A stretch of 64,000 nucleotides of DNA, taken from assembly GCF_001310895.1 (NCBI RefSeq), contig NZ_BAZS01000001.1:62001-126000 (forward strand), given 5' to 3'. The notes beneath the pieces are model-generated. The model was not told the origin of the DNA and did no database searches. It worked only from the letters and a program-made list of their open reading frames with translations. Of the stretch, positions 7,841-17,444 are shown piece by piece. Source of the stretch: Virgibacillus halodenitrificans JCM 12304. Its GTDB lineage: Bacteria; Bacillota; Bacilli; Bacillales; Amphibacillaceae. The translations under genes were made by a program, and so were the position numbers. Numbering within the stretch: position 1 is the first letter of the stretch; each line of letters begins with the position of its first letter.

Positions 7841-7950
7841 AATCACGCAGACTCCTGCGGGAAAAGCAACGACTGAAGATCCCGCAGGAAGTGTTTTTCT
7901 TCCGAGGAAGCTGAAGGTTGCCCGCGGAAAGCGAAGTGTATTTACCGAAA
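7841..7950. repeat. Dispersed Bacillaceae-type intergenic repeat
   Basis: The sequence CAGACTCCTGCGGGAAAAGC...TCCCGCAGG...TTCCGAGGAAGCTGAAG...GCGGAAAGCGAAGTG is of a kind I recall as a common intergenic repeat in Bacillaceae genomes. It folds through CCTGCGGGA/TCCCGCAGG and CTTCC/GGAAG. It lies between the TPP-riboswitch terminator and the thi operon, and carries no gene. Confidence 0.6.
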
Positions 7951-8037
7951 CGGCAGTTTACAGCACAAGGTAGTTCACAGTCCCTCCATTTTAAAGATTA
8001 TTGGATAACCCCAATATAAATCACCCAGAACCTAAAA

Positions 8038-8067
8038 AAGCGCTAGAGGTTTAGTCCTCTAGCGCTT
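8038..8067 (-). terminator. Terminator of the TPP riboswitch
   Basis: Perfect 12-bp stem AAGCGCTAGAGG (8038-8049) and CCTCTAGCGCTT (8056-8067) with a 6-base loop. Read on the minus strand it is followed by six Ts (As at 8034-8039 on plus). It lies about 40 bases after the TPP aptamer, the right place for a ligand-off attenuator. Confidence 0.85.
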
Positions 8068-8105
8068 GGTATAACATTCATCATGTTGAGAAAAATATGA
8101 TTATG

Positions 8106-8188
8106 TTCCCTCCGCTGGTACCAACCAGATCAGGTTCTAAGGGTCAGTATCATACGGATACAATCTCAGCCAGCTTCACCAGCCCCCC
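8106..8188 (-). promoter_or_regulatory. TPP riboswitch (thi box)
   Basis: On the minus strand the element reads GGGGGGCTGGTG, GCTGGCTGAGA, ACCCTTAGAACCTGATCTGG and TACCAGCGGAGGGAA, which are the conserved thi-box words (CUGAGA, ACCCUU, GAACCUGAUCUGG, GGGAA). TPP binding normally promotes the downstream terminator and shuts off thiamine uptake or synthesis genes. The only minus-strand genes downstream are the thi ABC operon starting at 7190, separated by repeat DNA. Confidence 0.95.
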
Positions 8189-8356
8189 TACATTTAGTAT
8201 TATGAAATTGACGGCAGGAACGTCTTCCAACCTGTGACGTATAACGCGTTACAAGGACAGTATGCCATAGAAGGAAGAACAATGTAAAGGTATTTGGACA
8301 AATAATTCTGAAAAACAAACATAATCCCTTAAATTCCCGTACGAAGGAACTATAAT

Positions 8357-8386
8357 TTGCTAAAAGAAGCCAACCTTCGCTATAAT
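8357..8386 (+). promoter_or_regulatory. Probable sigma-A promoter of the first tagO-like gene
   Basis: TTGCTA at 8357-8362 and TATAAT at 8381-8386 with an 18-base spacer, about 70 bases before the ATG. Called by eye. Confidence 0.5.
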
Positions 8387-8453
8387 TTAAGAACAAAAGC
8401 GCAAGCGTCTTATTTAGCAAATGTTTGTTTAGACTATATAATAGGAGAATATA

Positions 8454-9530
8454 ATGTTTACTTATACAGAGTTAGTTCTCGCAGGTTTGATTGCGTTAGT
8501 TACCACACTGGTTTTAACGTATCCGGTGAAATGGCTCTCCATAAAACTTGGGGCAGTAGATTTTCCCAGCCATCGGAAGATACATACAAAAGTAACACCA
8601 CGGTTGGGCGGAATCGCTATTTTCTTCGGTGCCCTGGCAGGAGCTATCTATTTACAGCCAAGTCACCCGCATTTACCTGAAATTTTTCTAGGGGCCATTG
8701 TTATTTTGATCACTGGTATCCTGGACGACCGTTACAATATTCGACCAGTTGTTAAACTCACAGGACAGCTACTCGCTGCATCCTTCCTGATTTCTTCCGG
8801 GTTAATTATAGAAAAACTGACCTTACCCTTTATTGGTACAGTGGAACTTGGCTTTATAAGTGTATTTGTTACCGTTCTTTGGATTGTTGGTGTTACCAAC
8901 GCCATTAATCTAATTGATGGGCTTGATGGATTGGCAACAGGGGTAACCACTATTGCGTTGATAAGTATCTTTGCAATGGCAATTATTGATAGCCAAATTC
9001 TAGTTGCTTACTTATGTATATCTATCATTGGAGCCAATGTTGGGTTTTTATTTCATAATTTTTATCCTGCGAAAATCTATATGGGAGATACAGGCTCGAA
9101 TTTTCTGGGGTATATGATAGCATGTGTATCCATGCTTGGCCTATTTAAAAATATAGCGCTATTTAGCTTTATTATTCCAGTCATTGTCTTGGCTGTTCCC
9201 ATATTTGATACATTATTTGCTATAGTAAGAAGAGCATATAATAAAGAAAACATTATGATGGCAGATAATAAACATATTCATTACCAGCTTCTAAGAGCCG
9301 GCTACAGTCACCGCACGACCGTGCTCATCATCTATGGCTTTAGTGCTTTATTTGGGCTTATGGCAATACTGCTTTCTAATGCAAGTATCGTCATTAACCT
9401 CCTCGTCACATTATTCTTATTGGCATTGTTCCAACTTTTCGCAGAGATGATTGGGATTGTGATCGGGGGAAAACAGCCATTATTGGAGGCATTGCGGAAA
9501 TTAGTGAATAAAGGAAGCAGAAACAGATAG
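8454..9530 (+). CDS. tagO: Undecaprenyl-phosphate N-acetylglucosaminyl-1-phosphate transferase, TagO/WecA-like (paralogue 1)
   Basis: 358-residue polytopic membrane enzyme of the MraY/WecA/TagO family. It transfers GlcNAc-1-P (or a related sugar phosphate) to undecaprenyl phosphate to start wall teichoic or teichuronic acid. Conserved motifs are present: ILDDRYN (Mg-binding DD), NAINLIDGLDGL (NxxNxxDGxDG), YMGDTGS, and the cytosolic loop with KHIHYQLL. AGGAGA precedes the ATG by about 6 bases. A close paralogue lies at 58804-59880. Which copy serves the teichoic acid and which the other polymer cannot be decided; TuaA-like and TagO-like roles are both possible. Confidence 0.9.
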   Translation: MFTYTELVLAGLIALVTTLVLTYPVKWLSIKLGAVDFPSHRKIHTKVTPRLGGIAIFFGALAGAIYLQPSHPHLPEIFLGAIVILITGILDDRYNIRPVVKLTGQLLAASFLISSGLIIEKLTLPFIGTVELGFISVFVTVLWIVGVTNAINLIDGLDGLATGVTTIALISIFAMAIIDSQILVAYLCISIIGANVGFLFHNFYPAKIYMGDTGSNFLGYMIACVSMLGLFKNIALFSFIIPVIVLAVPIFDTLFAIVRRAYNKENIMMADNKHIHYQLLRAGYSHRTTVLIIYGFSALFGLMAILLSNASIVINLLVTLFLLALFQLFAEMIGIVIGGKQPLLEALRKLVNKGSRNR

Positions 9531-9589
9531 CATAGAATGTATGATTATATGTTAATACATTATTTAAAATAGAGAGGAAGTTTTATACG

Positions 9590-11002
9590 ATGGCAAAACA
9601 GCAAATTGGCGTTATCGGTTTAGCAGTAATGGGAAAAAATCTTGCAATGAACATGGAATCAAGAGGATATTCTGTTGCTGTATACAATCGTTCCGTGGAA
9701 AAAACAGAGGACTTTATGGCAAATGAAGCAAAAGGAAAGAACTTTGTCGGAGCTACATCGATCGAAGAATTTATTGAGTCTCTCGAAAAGCCCCGCAAAA
9801 TCATGCTAATGGTTAAAGCAGGAGATGCTACTGATGCAACGATTGCAACGTTGAAGCCTTATCTGGAAAAAGGCGATATACTTATCGATGGTGGAAACAC
9901 ATTGTATGAGGATACGATTCGTCGTAATAAAGAACTGGAAAAAACAGGAATTCACTTTATCGGGACAGGCGTATCCGGTGGGGAAGAGGGAGCACTTAAA
10001 GGTCCTTCCATGATGCCAGGTGGTCAGAAAGAAGCATATGATTTGGTTGCACCTATCTTTGAAGCAATTGCTGCCAAAGTGGATGATGCACCTTGTACGA
10101 CGTATATCGGCCCGGATGGCGCTGGTCATTTTGTAAAGATGGTTCATAATGGAATTGAGTATGGCGATATGCAGTTAATCTCTGAAGCATACTTTATCTT
10201 AAAGCATGTACTAGGTCTTGACACAGATGAATTACATGATGTATTTGCGGATTGGAATAAAGGGGAGCTTGACAGCTATCTAATTGAAATCACAGCAGAT
10301 ATCTTTAAGAAAAAAGATGAAGATACAGGTCAGCCACTTATTGATGTTATTTTAGATACGGCCGGTCAAAAGGGTACAGGAAAATGGACAAGCAAAAATG
10401 CACTAGATCTTGGTGTTCCACTACCTTTAATTACCGAATCCGTTTTTGCCCGTTTTATTTCTGCAATGAAGGATGAACGCGTAAAAGCAAGCAAAGTTCT
10501 TAGCGGACCTGCTCCAGAAGCCTTTACAGGAGATAAAGGAGAGTTAATTGAGGCAGTAAGAAAAGCTCTTTATATGAGTAAAATCTGTTCATACGCACAA
10601 GGCTTTGCCCAAATGCGTGCTCAATCAGAAGAATACGGATGGGATCTGAAGTATGGCGACATTGCTATGATCTGGCGTGGTGGTTGTATTATCCGTGCCC
10701 ACTTCCTGCAAAAAATTAAAGAAGCATATGACCGTGATCCAGCTCTAGCAAATCTAATGCTTGATCCATATTTCAAGGAAATTGTCGAGGGTTACCAATC
10801 TGCATTGCGTGAGGTTGTCTCTGTAGCAGTCAAGCATGGTATTGCTGTTCCAACATTCTCCAGTGCCATTGCATATTATGACAGCTATCGTTCCGAAGAT
10901 TTACCAGCAAATTTACTGCAAGCACAACGTGATTATTTCGGTGCCCACACCTATCAGCGTAAAGATAAAGAAGGCACTTTCCATACGAATTGGTTTAACT
11001 AA
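9590..11002 (+). CDS. gndA: 6-phosphogluconate dehydrogenase, decarboxylating
   Basis: 470 residues, the usual length. It converts 6-phosphogluconate to ribulose 5-phosphate and CO2 in the oxidative pentose phosphate pathway. The dinucleotide fold starts with [16 protein letters not shown], and VYNRS follows strand 2, as in NADP-preferring enzymes. The catalytic region [20 protein letters not shown] carries the conserved lysine-binding pattern, and the C-terminal part has [18 protein letters not shown] provides the Shine-Dalgarno site. It is a single gene ended by a terminator; the neighbouring tagO-like gene is unrelated in function. Confidence 0.96.
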   Translation: MAKQQIGVIGLAVMGKNLAMNMESRGYSVAVYNRSVEKTEDFMANEAKGKNFVGATSIEEFIESLEKPRKIMLMVKAGDATDATIATLKPYLEKGDILIDGGNTLYEDTIRRNKELEKTGIHFIGTGVSGGEEGALKGPSMMPGGQKEAYDLVAPIFEAIAAKVDDAPCTTYIGPDGAGHFVKMVHNGIEYGDMQLISEAYFILKHVLGLDTDELHDVFADWNKGELDSYLIEITADIFKKKDEDTGQPLIDVILDTAGQKGTGKWTSKNALDLGVPLPLITESVFARFISAMKDERVKASKVLSGPAPEAFTGDKGELIEAVRKALYMSKICSYAQGFAQMRAQSEEYGWDLKYGDIAMIWRGGCIIRAHFLQKIKEAYDRDPALANLMLDPYFKEIVEGYQSALREVVSVAVKHGIAVPTFSSAIAYYDSYRSEDLPANLLQAQRDYFGAHTYQRKDKEGTFHTNWFN

Positions 11003-11030
11003 TAAAAAAAGCATAGTGAAAGATTCTACA

Positions 11031-11062
11031 AAAAAGCACGCTCTTGAGGAGTGTGCTTTTTA
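11031..11062 (+). terminator. Terminator after gndA
   Basis: AAAAGCACGCTC pairs with GAGTGTGCTTTT (one G-T pair) around a 5-base loop, followed by TATCTTT. Confidence 0.8.
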
Positions 11063-11192
11063 TCTTTAAAGGAGTTTTTTTCTGAATGAACATTACAACC
11101 AGCCAGTAACAAGATGGTAAACGTCAAAATAAGAACATTGAAATTTATTGGAATGTGAAAGAAGGCATAAAAACTAAATCTGGTTTCTGGTG

Positions 11193-11242
11193 AATCTATC
11201 TCAACAAAGAATGAATAGTTCTTTAGTTAGATAGATTTTTTT
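11193..11242 (+). terminator. Second hairpin with T-run in the gndA-protease gap
   Basis: AATCTATCT (11193-11201) pairs with AGATAGATT (11229-11237), with inner pairing AAGAA/TTCTT, then TTTTT. It has strong terminator form but lies about 190 bases beyond the gndA stop, with no gene in between. The rest of the 11063-11562 gap is AT-rich with no recognisable gene. Confidence 0.6.
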
Positions 11243-11562
11243 ATAATTTTTATTCCGCATTTTACTTCGATTAGGACATAGAGATACACAGTAAGCTGAA
11301 AACAATTTCTTCCAGCAATCCCGCTCCCATCAAGCAATCCGTTACATCTTCACTATTTATCTACATTCACTCAACAAAAGCCAACAAATTTCCCCTACAA
11401 AACCCCTGTCTATTTACCCACTACTTTTGGCACTACACTATTATTTACCAATTTAATATACTTTAAATTGTAGGAAAATTATGTCACAAATTATTGTGGG
11501 GAAAAAGGAGGAGGGTTTCAAGATTCTTTATAAATCTATCAATTTTAGTACAAGGGGGAAAA

Positions 11563-14500
11563 ATGTTGAAAAGATTAACTATTGCTCTATTAGCAGTTCT
11601 ACTAGTATTAAGTAATTTTACCTATGCTAGTGCGCTAACAGGGGGAAAACTGCCGAACCAAGCAAAGAAAGCTGAAAAGCAGACAACCGAAAATATTGGG
11701 GAAACAGAAGATCCGAATAAGGAAGTGCGAGTTATTGTAGAAGCAGATGAAACCGCTGCCATTGAAGTAGCGACCCAAAAAGGCATTACCTTTAAAAAAA
11801 TGAAGGAATCGGAAAAGAAGCAATTAGATAAAAAAGCGAAGGCAAAGCAAAAAGTAATTAAAGATAAAATGAAGGATAAAAAAGTAAAAGCAGAATATCA
11901 TGAAGAATTTACTACCGTTGTGAATGGATTTAGTGCGGAAGTAAAGCAAGGCGACATTGATGAAATTAAAGACATCCCAGAAGTAAAGAACGTACATATC
12001 GTCAATGAATATAAGCGTCCAATTGAGAAACCTGATATGAAATACAGTAAGGAGCTTGTGGAAGCCCAACAGGCATGGCGCGATTACGGATTTAAAGGGG
12101 AAGGTATGGTCGTTGGAATTATTGATACAGGTATCGATCCGTCCCACCGTGATATGGTGCTATCTGATAATAAACCAGGAGAACTGACTCAAAAAGAGGT
12201 CAATGAAACAGTTGCTGAAGAAGGACTCCCAGGTAAGTTTTATACAGAAAAAGTCCCTTATGGTTATAACTACATGGATGAAAACGATGAGATTCGTGAA
12301 ATTCATGCAGGAGCAAACTACCATGGGATGCACGTCGCTGGAACAGTTGGGGCAAACGGTGATGAAGAAAATGGTGGAATCCTAGGTATTGCTCCAGAAG
12401 CACAGCTACTAGCTTTAAAGGTTTTTGGAAACGACCCGGAATTTCAATCAACATACGGTGATATTTACGTAAAGGCTATTGATGATTCTATCAAGCTCGG
12501 TGCAGATGTGTTAAACATGAGTCTTGGATCAACTGCTGGTTTCGTAGATGAAGACTCTCCAGAATCAAAAGCTATTTCCCGCGCAGTGGAAAATGGGGTG
12601 CTTATGTCCATATCTGCAGGAAACTCTGCATTATTGGCGGATGGTTTTTATTACCCATTATCCTCTATGCCGGATTATGGAGTAGTTGGTTCACCTGGTG
12701 TTTCCCATGATTCACTTCAAGTAGCATCTTTTGAAAATACGTTTATGACAGTGAGTGGACTGGAATATACGGTGGACGGGGAAGCTGGAGCAGCGCCTTT
12801 CTTATCTGCTGGTAACACAGAGCCACCGAAAGACGGCTCTACCTTTGAACTTGCTTATGCAGGATTAGGGAAGCCTGCAGATTTTGAAGGAAAGGATTTT
12901 TCAGGAAAATATGCATTAGTACAACGTGGTGAGCTTGCATTTACAGATAAAGCGTTAAATGCACAGGCTGCCGGAGCTGAAGGGGTTATTATCTACAACA
13001 ATACAGATGGTGTTGTTAGTATGGCTACAGACCCATCAATCAAAATTCCACAGCTGTTTATGCTGAAAAGTGATGGTGATAAGCTAGCTGCAGCATTGAA
13101 AAATGAACAGCAAGTGGCTATCACATTTAATGGAGATTCTTCAACAATTCAAAATCCTGATGCAGGAAAAATGAGTGACTTTACTTCATGGGGATTGACA
13201 CCTAGTCTGGATTTCAAACCGGAAATCACAGCACCAGGTGGACAAATATTATCTACTCTAAATGACAATAAATATGGTTTAATGAGTGGTACATCTATGG
13301 CAGCACCACACGTTTCCGGTGGAGCGGCACTAGTATTAGAGCGTGTAGATGAAGAATTTGGCTATGAAGAAGCAGATCGCGTAGAATTGGCAAAAACATT
13401 AATGATGAACACATCGAAAAAAGTTACTTTTGAAAATGCATTTGTTTCACCACGTCGCCAGGGTGCAGGCCTTATGCAGCTCCATGCCGCACTTAGCACA
13501 CCTGTAACTGTAGTGGAATCCGAAACTGAGGAACCAAAGGTAGCATTAAAAGAAGTAAGCAAGAACAAAGTAACATTTAAATTAACTGCAGAGAACCACT
13601 CTGACAAAGCAGTAAAATATGATGTAGCAGCAAATGTCCAAACAGACCAACCAGTACAAAACGGAGAAGACGTAGTTGTAGCTCCTAACATTATTGGCGG
13701 TATGGATATTACAGATCAAGCTACGGTGAAAATTAATAATAAAGAAACAAAAACAATTAAAGTTCCTGCAAATGGTGAAAGAGAATTTAAGGTAACCATA
13801 GATGTGAGCGCACTAGATGCTGATTTAAAAGCAAGCTTTGAAAACGGCTACTGGTTGGAGGGCTTCGTTACACTTACAGATCCGACAGATACCAATCCGG
13901 AATTAACTGTTCCATACGTTGGATTTAAAGGAGATTGGGATGCTTCACCAATTTTTGATCAGCCAATGTGGGATGCGAACAACTTCTACGGAATGACAGG
14001 TGTCGTTACTTCTGCTGAAGAAGAAGGTTCTTATAATTTCCTAGGAGAAGATCTTGCAACTGGCAACATTGATCCTGAAAAGATTGCCTTTTCACCAGAC
14101 GGAGATGGTGTACAGGATGATGCACTAATGATCCTTTCCTTCCTTCGTAACGCAAAAGAAGTGAAGTTTAATGTGCTGGATGAAGATAAGAAAGTAGTAA
14201 GAACAATTAAGCTTGAAACAGAAGCACGCAAAAATTACTATGATGGTGGGAGCGCGCCAGAATACTCCTTGTCAGGTGATCGTGCTTGGGATGGTAAAAT
14301 CAATGGCAAGCAAGCAGACGAAGGACAGTACTATTTACAGGCAACTGGTGTCATCGATTTCGAAGATGCAGACTGGCAATCATTGGAATTACCAGTAATT
14401 CTTGATACTACAGCACCAGAAGTAGAGGCTTCTTACAATGAGGACAAGCTTTTAACAGTGAATGTAAAAGAAGATCCGAATGGAAGTGGCATGAAGTATT

Positions 14501-15339
14501 GGGATGTCCTCGTTGATGGTAAATCAGTATTGGAAAAACCATATGTAAATGGTGAAACAGAGCATCAATTAAAGGATATAGCAGAAGGGCAAGAAGTAAT
14601 TGTGGTTGTTCAGGATAATGCTGGAAACAAAACAAAAGCAGAAGCAGCACTAGCAGAAGAAAAGGATACAACGGTGCCGGACCTTCATGTTACTTCACCT
14701 GAACAAACAGGCGTAGCATCCGAGAAGGAAGTAGAGTTCTCCGGCTATGTTACAGATGCTTCTGGCATCAAATCTGTAACTGTAGACGGGCAAGAAGCTG
14801 ACCTTCAATACGATGAGGAAAAAGACCAATATAATTTCTCATTAAAAGTAAAGCATAAAAAGGACGATTTCTATTTCCGTCACATTAAAGCTGCAGACAA
14901 TGCCGGAAATGAAACAGAAATCGGCCGGAGATATTTTGTTGATTCAGAAAAAGCAAAAGTCAAAGTAAAAGCAGACAAAAAGACATCTGAAAACAAAGTA
15001 ACTGCAAAAGTAAACGTAAAAGATGCCTTTGATGATATCAATGTATATGTAAATGGCAATCATGTGTACAAGCATGATTTGACCCAACCATATGAAAAGA
15101 AAAACTTCAATGAAGAGATTGAAGTAGAGCTTAACCTGGAAGATGGCAAGAACGAATTTGAAGTGAAGGTCGTCGATCTGGGAGGACATGAAACAGTTAA
15201 AAACATTACAGTGAAAAAAGTAAAGGAAGACAACGAGGACGATAACAATGATGGAGGAAACGAAGAGGAAGAGGAAAACAACAACTTCTTCGGCTTCATC
15301 TGGAATATCATCGGTAAGTTTTGGGGATTCTTCGGATAA
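11563..15339 (+). CDS. vpr: Large secreted S8 subtilase, Vpr-like
   Basis: 1258 residues from the ATG at 11563, preceded by AAGGGGGAAAA; an upstream in-frame TTG at 11494 has no proper site. Domains in order: signal peptide (1 to about 23); I9-type propeptide (about 54-150); S8 catalytic domain with Asp188 (GIIDTG), His254 (HGMHVAG), oxyanion Asn354 and Ser578 (SGTSMAAPHVSG); a protease-associated insert at about 410-520; then Fn3- or Ig-like segments to about 1220. The C terminus is a very acidic stretch followed by an aromatic, glycine-rich hydrophobic tail of about 20 residues. There is no LPXTG or S-layer domain. B. subtilis Vpr is about 800 residues, so roughly 450 are extra. It is probably autoprocessed and wall- or membrane-associated. 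Confidence 0.9.
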   Translation: MLKRLTIALLAVLLVLSNFTYASALTGGKLPNQAKKAEKQTTENIGETEDPNKEVRVIVEADETAAIEVATQKGITFKKMKESEKKQLDKKAKAKQKVIKDKMKDKKVKAEYHEEFTTVVNGFSAEVKQGDIDEIKDIPEVKNVHIVNEYKRPIEKPDMKYSKELVEAQQAWRDYGFKGEGMVVGIIDTGIDPSHRDMVLSDNKPGELTQKEVNETVAEEGLPGKFYTEKVPYGYNYMDENDEIREIHAGANYHGMHVAGTVGANGDEENGGILGIAPEAQLLALKVFGNDPEFQSTYGDIYVKAIDDSIKLGADVLNMSLGSTAGFVDEDSPESKAISRAVENGVLMSISAGNSALLADGFYYPLSSMPDYGVVGSPGVSHDSLQVASFENTFMTVSGLEYTVDGEAGAAPFLSAGNTEPPKDGSTFELAYAGLGKPADFEGKDFSGKYALVQRGELAFTDKALNAQAAGAEGVIIYNNTDGVVSMATDPSIKIPQLFMLKSDGDKLAAALKNEQQVAITFNGDSSTIQNPDAGKMSDFTSWGLTPSLDFKPEITAPGGQILSTLNDNKYGLMSGTSMAAPHVSGGAALVLERVDEEFGYEEADRVELAKTLMMNTSKKVTFENAFVSPRRQGAGLMQLHAALSTPVTVVESETEEPKVALKEVSKNKVTFKLTAENHSDKAVKYDVAANVQTDQPVQNGEDVVVAPNIIGGMDITDQATVKINNKETKTIKVPANGEREFKVTIDVSALDADLKASFENGYWLEGFVTLTDPTDTNPELTVPYVGFKGDWDASPIFDQPMWDANNFYGMTGVVTSAEEEGSYNFLGEDLATGNIDPEKIAFSPDGDGVQDDALMILSFLRNAKEVKFNVLDEDKKVVRTIKLETEARKNYYDGGSAPEYSLSGDRAWDGKINGKQADEGQYYLQATGVIDFEDADWQSLELPVILDTTAPEVEASYNEDKLLTVNVKEDPNGSGMKYWDVLVDGKSVLEKPYVNGETEHQLKDIAEGQEVIVVVQDNAGNKTKAEAALAEEKDTTVPDLHVTSPEQTGVASEKEVEFSGYVTDASGIKSVTVDGQEADLQYDEEKDQYNFSLKVKHKKDDFYFRHIKAADNAGNETEIGRRYFVDSEKAKVKVKADKKTSENKVTAKVNVKDAFDDINVYVNGNHVYKHDLTQPYEKKNFNEEIEVELNLEDGKNEFEVKVVDLGGHETVKNITVKKVKEDNEDDNNDGGNEEEEENNNFFGFIWNIIGKFWGFFG

Positions 15340-15345
15340 ACCATT

Positions 15346-15380
15346 AAAAGAAGCTGGCAGCCGCCAGCTTCTTTTATTTT
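15346..15380 (+). terminator. Terminator after the subtilase gene
   Basis: Perfect 13-bp stem AAAAGAAGCTGGC (15346-15358) and GCCAGCTTCTTTT (15363-15375) with a 4-base loop, followed by ATTTT. Array C starts 12 bases later. Confidence 0.9.
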
Positions 15381-15391
15381 CAGCTCAAAAT

Positions 15392-15620
15392 GAGAGGGGG
15401 AAGTGGTCATATGAGAGACATAGCGTCCAAATGAAAGGGACAGCCTTTATATGAGAGACACAGCGCCCAAAAGAGAGAGGAAGCTTTCATATGAGAGAAG
15501 CAACGGCCTAAATGAGAGAGGAAGCTTTCATATGAGAGAAGCAGCAGCCTAAATGAGAGAGGAAGCCTATATATGAGAGGAGCAGGGGCCTGAATGAGAA
15601 TCAAGCAATAAATTGAGAGG
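15392..15620 (+). repeat. Array C: 12 copies of a GAGAGA word phased at 20-21 bp
   Basis: The word starts at 15392, 15413, 15433, 15453, 15473, 15493, 15514, 15534, 15555, 15575, 15596 and 15615; 10 of 11 intervals are 20 or 21 bp and one is 19. Copies alternate between CATATGAGAGA and CTAAATGAGAGAG contexts, giving a 41-bp super-repeat (GAAGCTTTCAT recurs). It follows the subtilase terminator. The 160 bases between it and the acyltransferase gene hold nothing else I can name. Confidence 0.85.
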
Positions 15621-15781
15621 GTTTAGTCTTAGTAACATACACCTAATAGTAATTTCCCAATTAATACTAAAATACTATTTTCACATCTCCCCCAACAGAA
15701 AATAAAAAAGTTGTCGAATGATGTAAAAAGCATTGACTCTTATCAAAGTAGAGCAACACCCAAGAAGGTGGGGGAGAATAA

Positions 15782-16942
15782 ATGGAACGTGATTATAGTA
15801 TTGATTTTTTAAAGTTTTTTGCAATTTTTGCAGTTGTATGTATTCATACAGGAACCGTAAGTGGTGTCCATATAGGTAATATAGATGGGGATCAATTAGA
15901 CTTCTTGATAGATATTACTGCACGTTTTGCGGTACCTTTCTTTTTTGTAACCTCAGGCTATTTGTTTATTCGAAAATTGAAGCAGCTGGAGAACAAGAAC
16001 GATCAAGAAGTAACTTCACAGCAAAATCATTATTTCTACAAATATACAACTAAGCTGATCAAGTTATGGGCTGCCTGGTTTATCTTTTATTTCTTATTTG
16101 ATTTACTAATTAAATATGTGGAAACAGAAAAAACAAGTGCGTCATTAATTTCAATGGTAAAAGAGCATATCACTTCTATTTTTACATGGGATCTCTTTTA
16201 TTATGGAGCGGGCCAAAACCAATATCATCTATGGTTTTTACTCGCGCTCATATGGTCTGTAATGATCTTGTTTGTTGCATACAAAACAAATATGCTAAAG
16301 ACCTTTTTACTGATCGGCCTCGGATTAAATATTTTAGGTATGTTTGGTCAGTCATATTCGTTTATCTATGATATGAGTTGGAACACTAGAGATGCATTAT
16401 TTTTTGGAATGTTTTATATGTTACTTGGGGGTTTTATGGGAAGCTATATATTAAAAGTGAGGAATCTTGCTAAAAGAGTACCAACAACCGTATTTATAGG
16501 AGTAAGTTTGTTGTTTGTTTTCCTTCAAATTGGAGAAGCATCCCTTACAGTGCAGGTAGCAGGGGGAAAAGAGCAAAACTTCTTTCTGAGCACAATTCCG
16601 CTTACCATTATCCTGTTTATGTTGATTATGAAACATAATCAAGTCGGTAAAAATACAATTGTCTCCAAAATTGGAGCAAATTCTGTAGGTATATACGTGA
16701 GTCACGTATTTGTCATGGAAACATTACGTATCTTGATGAATCGTATGGGACTAGAATTAGTAATGGAAACCTTAGCGTGGAAGCTGGCATTTACACCAGC
16801 TGTGTTTATTCTAGCTTATTTGTTTTATATAGGTGTACAAAAAATGAAAGACCTAGATACGATAAAAGAAATATTACTACCAAGTAAGGTGCCTGTACCG
16901 AAAAGAAATTTACTAATAAATACAAATGAAAAGAAAAGTTAA
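15782..16942 (+). CDS. Acyltransferase family 3 membrane protein
   Basis: 386 residues with about ten hydrophobic segments. The start MERDYSIDFLKFFAIFAVVCIHTG contains the R/D-x-L-K and helix-1 histidine pattern of acyltransferase-3 (OatA/WecH/NodX) proteins, and a second conserved part is QYHLWFLLALIW. Such enzymes acylate extracellular or lipid-linked sugars, for example O-acetylation of peptidoglycan or teichoic acids. There is no SGNH domain, so it acts through the membrane part only. AAGGTGGGGGAG precedes the ATG. It is a single gene flanked by arrays C and D. The substrate is unknown; an envelope glycan is likely from the neighbourhood. Confidence 0.85.
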   Translation: MERDYSIDFLKFFAIFAVVCIHTGTVSGVHIGNIDGDQLDFLIDITARFAVPFFFVTSGYLFIRKLKQLENKNDQEVTSQQNHYFYKYTTKLIKLWAAWFIFYFLFDLLIKYVETEKTSASLISMVKEHITSIFTWDLFYYGAGQNQYHLWFLLALIWSVMILFVAYKTNMLKTFLLIGLGLNILGMFGQSYSFIYDMSWNTRDALFFGMFYMLLGGFMGSYILKVRNLAKRVPTTVFIGVSLLFVFLQIGEASLTVQVAGGKEQNFFLSTIPLTIILFMLIMKHNQVGKNTIVSKIGANSVGIYVSHVFVMETLRILMNRMGLELVMETLAWKLAFTPAVFILAYLFYIGVQKMKDLDTIKEILLPSKVPVPKRNLLINTNEKKS

Positions 16943-16949
16943 TGGAAAT

Positions 16950-16976
16950 GCCGGTTATAAAGACCGGCTTTTGTTT
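16950..16976 (+). terminator. Terminator after the acyltransferase gene
   Basis: GCCGGT (16950-16955) pairs with ACCGGC (16963-16968) around a 7-base loop, followed by TTTTGTTT. Confidence 0.85.
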
Positions 16977-16987
16977 AATTGATGTGA

Positions 16988-17118
16988 CGACACTGGCCAA
17001 TTCAACCGCAACGAGCCTCCCTTCAACCGAGACACCCGCACGCGCCACCACGACAGCACCCTCCCCCACCGCGACACCCGCACGCACCACCGCGACAGCA
17101 CGCTCCCCACCCGCGACA
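16988..17118 (+). repeat. Array D: 6-7 copies of a C(G/A)CGACA word phased at exactly 21 bp
   Basis: GACA starts at 16989, 17031, 17052, 17073, 17094 and 17115. A decayed copy (CCGCAACG) falls at 17010, so all seven positions keep a strict 21-bp step. Contexts are CCGAGACA, CACGACAG, CGCGACAC and CGCGACAG. GC-rich spacers such as CCCGCACGC recur. The array begins 20 bases after the acyltransferase terminator stem. From there to the permease promoter (about 17120-17313) I see no gene. Confidence 0.8.
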
Positions 17119-17313
17119 CTCACCCACCCCCACCTGCCAAAAATAAACAGGTTTAACATTCCCTAATAAAAGGAATGAACTAGTTAAATAAATATTTTTC
17201 AGCGTAAAGCCATTTCAAAGCATATTCTTTCATAATTAGAGAGGTGAAACATACAACAGTAAATTTGCGTCCATATTATTCCGTATACCGCCATATACAT
17301 AGTAATATCTGAA

Positions 17314-17343
17314 TTGAGCAGGGGAACGGGCTATTGATATAAT
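17314..17343 (+). promoter_or_regulatory. Possible sigma-A promoter of the first amino acid permease gene
   Basis: TTGAGC at 17314-17319 and TATAAT at 17338-17343 with an 18-base spacer, about 100 bases before the ATG. Called by eye. Confidence 0.5.
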
Positions 17344-17444
17344 TTTATGTATGGCAAAAAAGTCATGAAAGTGGAAATACTATTAGTAAAATATATTTCT
17401 ATATTATACAAATCTATATTATAGAGAGAAAAGGGAGTTAGATC

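Noticed and set aside
8166-8680. Open frames of 84 and 107 codons around the TPP riboswitch and tagO start
   Set aside because: They overlap the structured riboswitch or the tagO-like gene in another frame and have no family resemblance.
11494-11562. TTG start adding 23 residues to the subtilase
   Set aside because: It would place a basic segment in front of a normal signal peptide, and ATG 11563 has AAGGGGG at good distance.
16806-17166. Thr/Pro/Ala-rich and Val/Ala/Gly-rich open frames
   Set aside because: Translations of array D (seven-residue periodicity equals 21 bp), overlapping the acyltransferase gene end.
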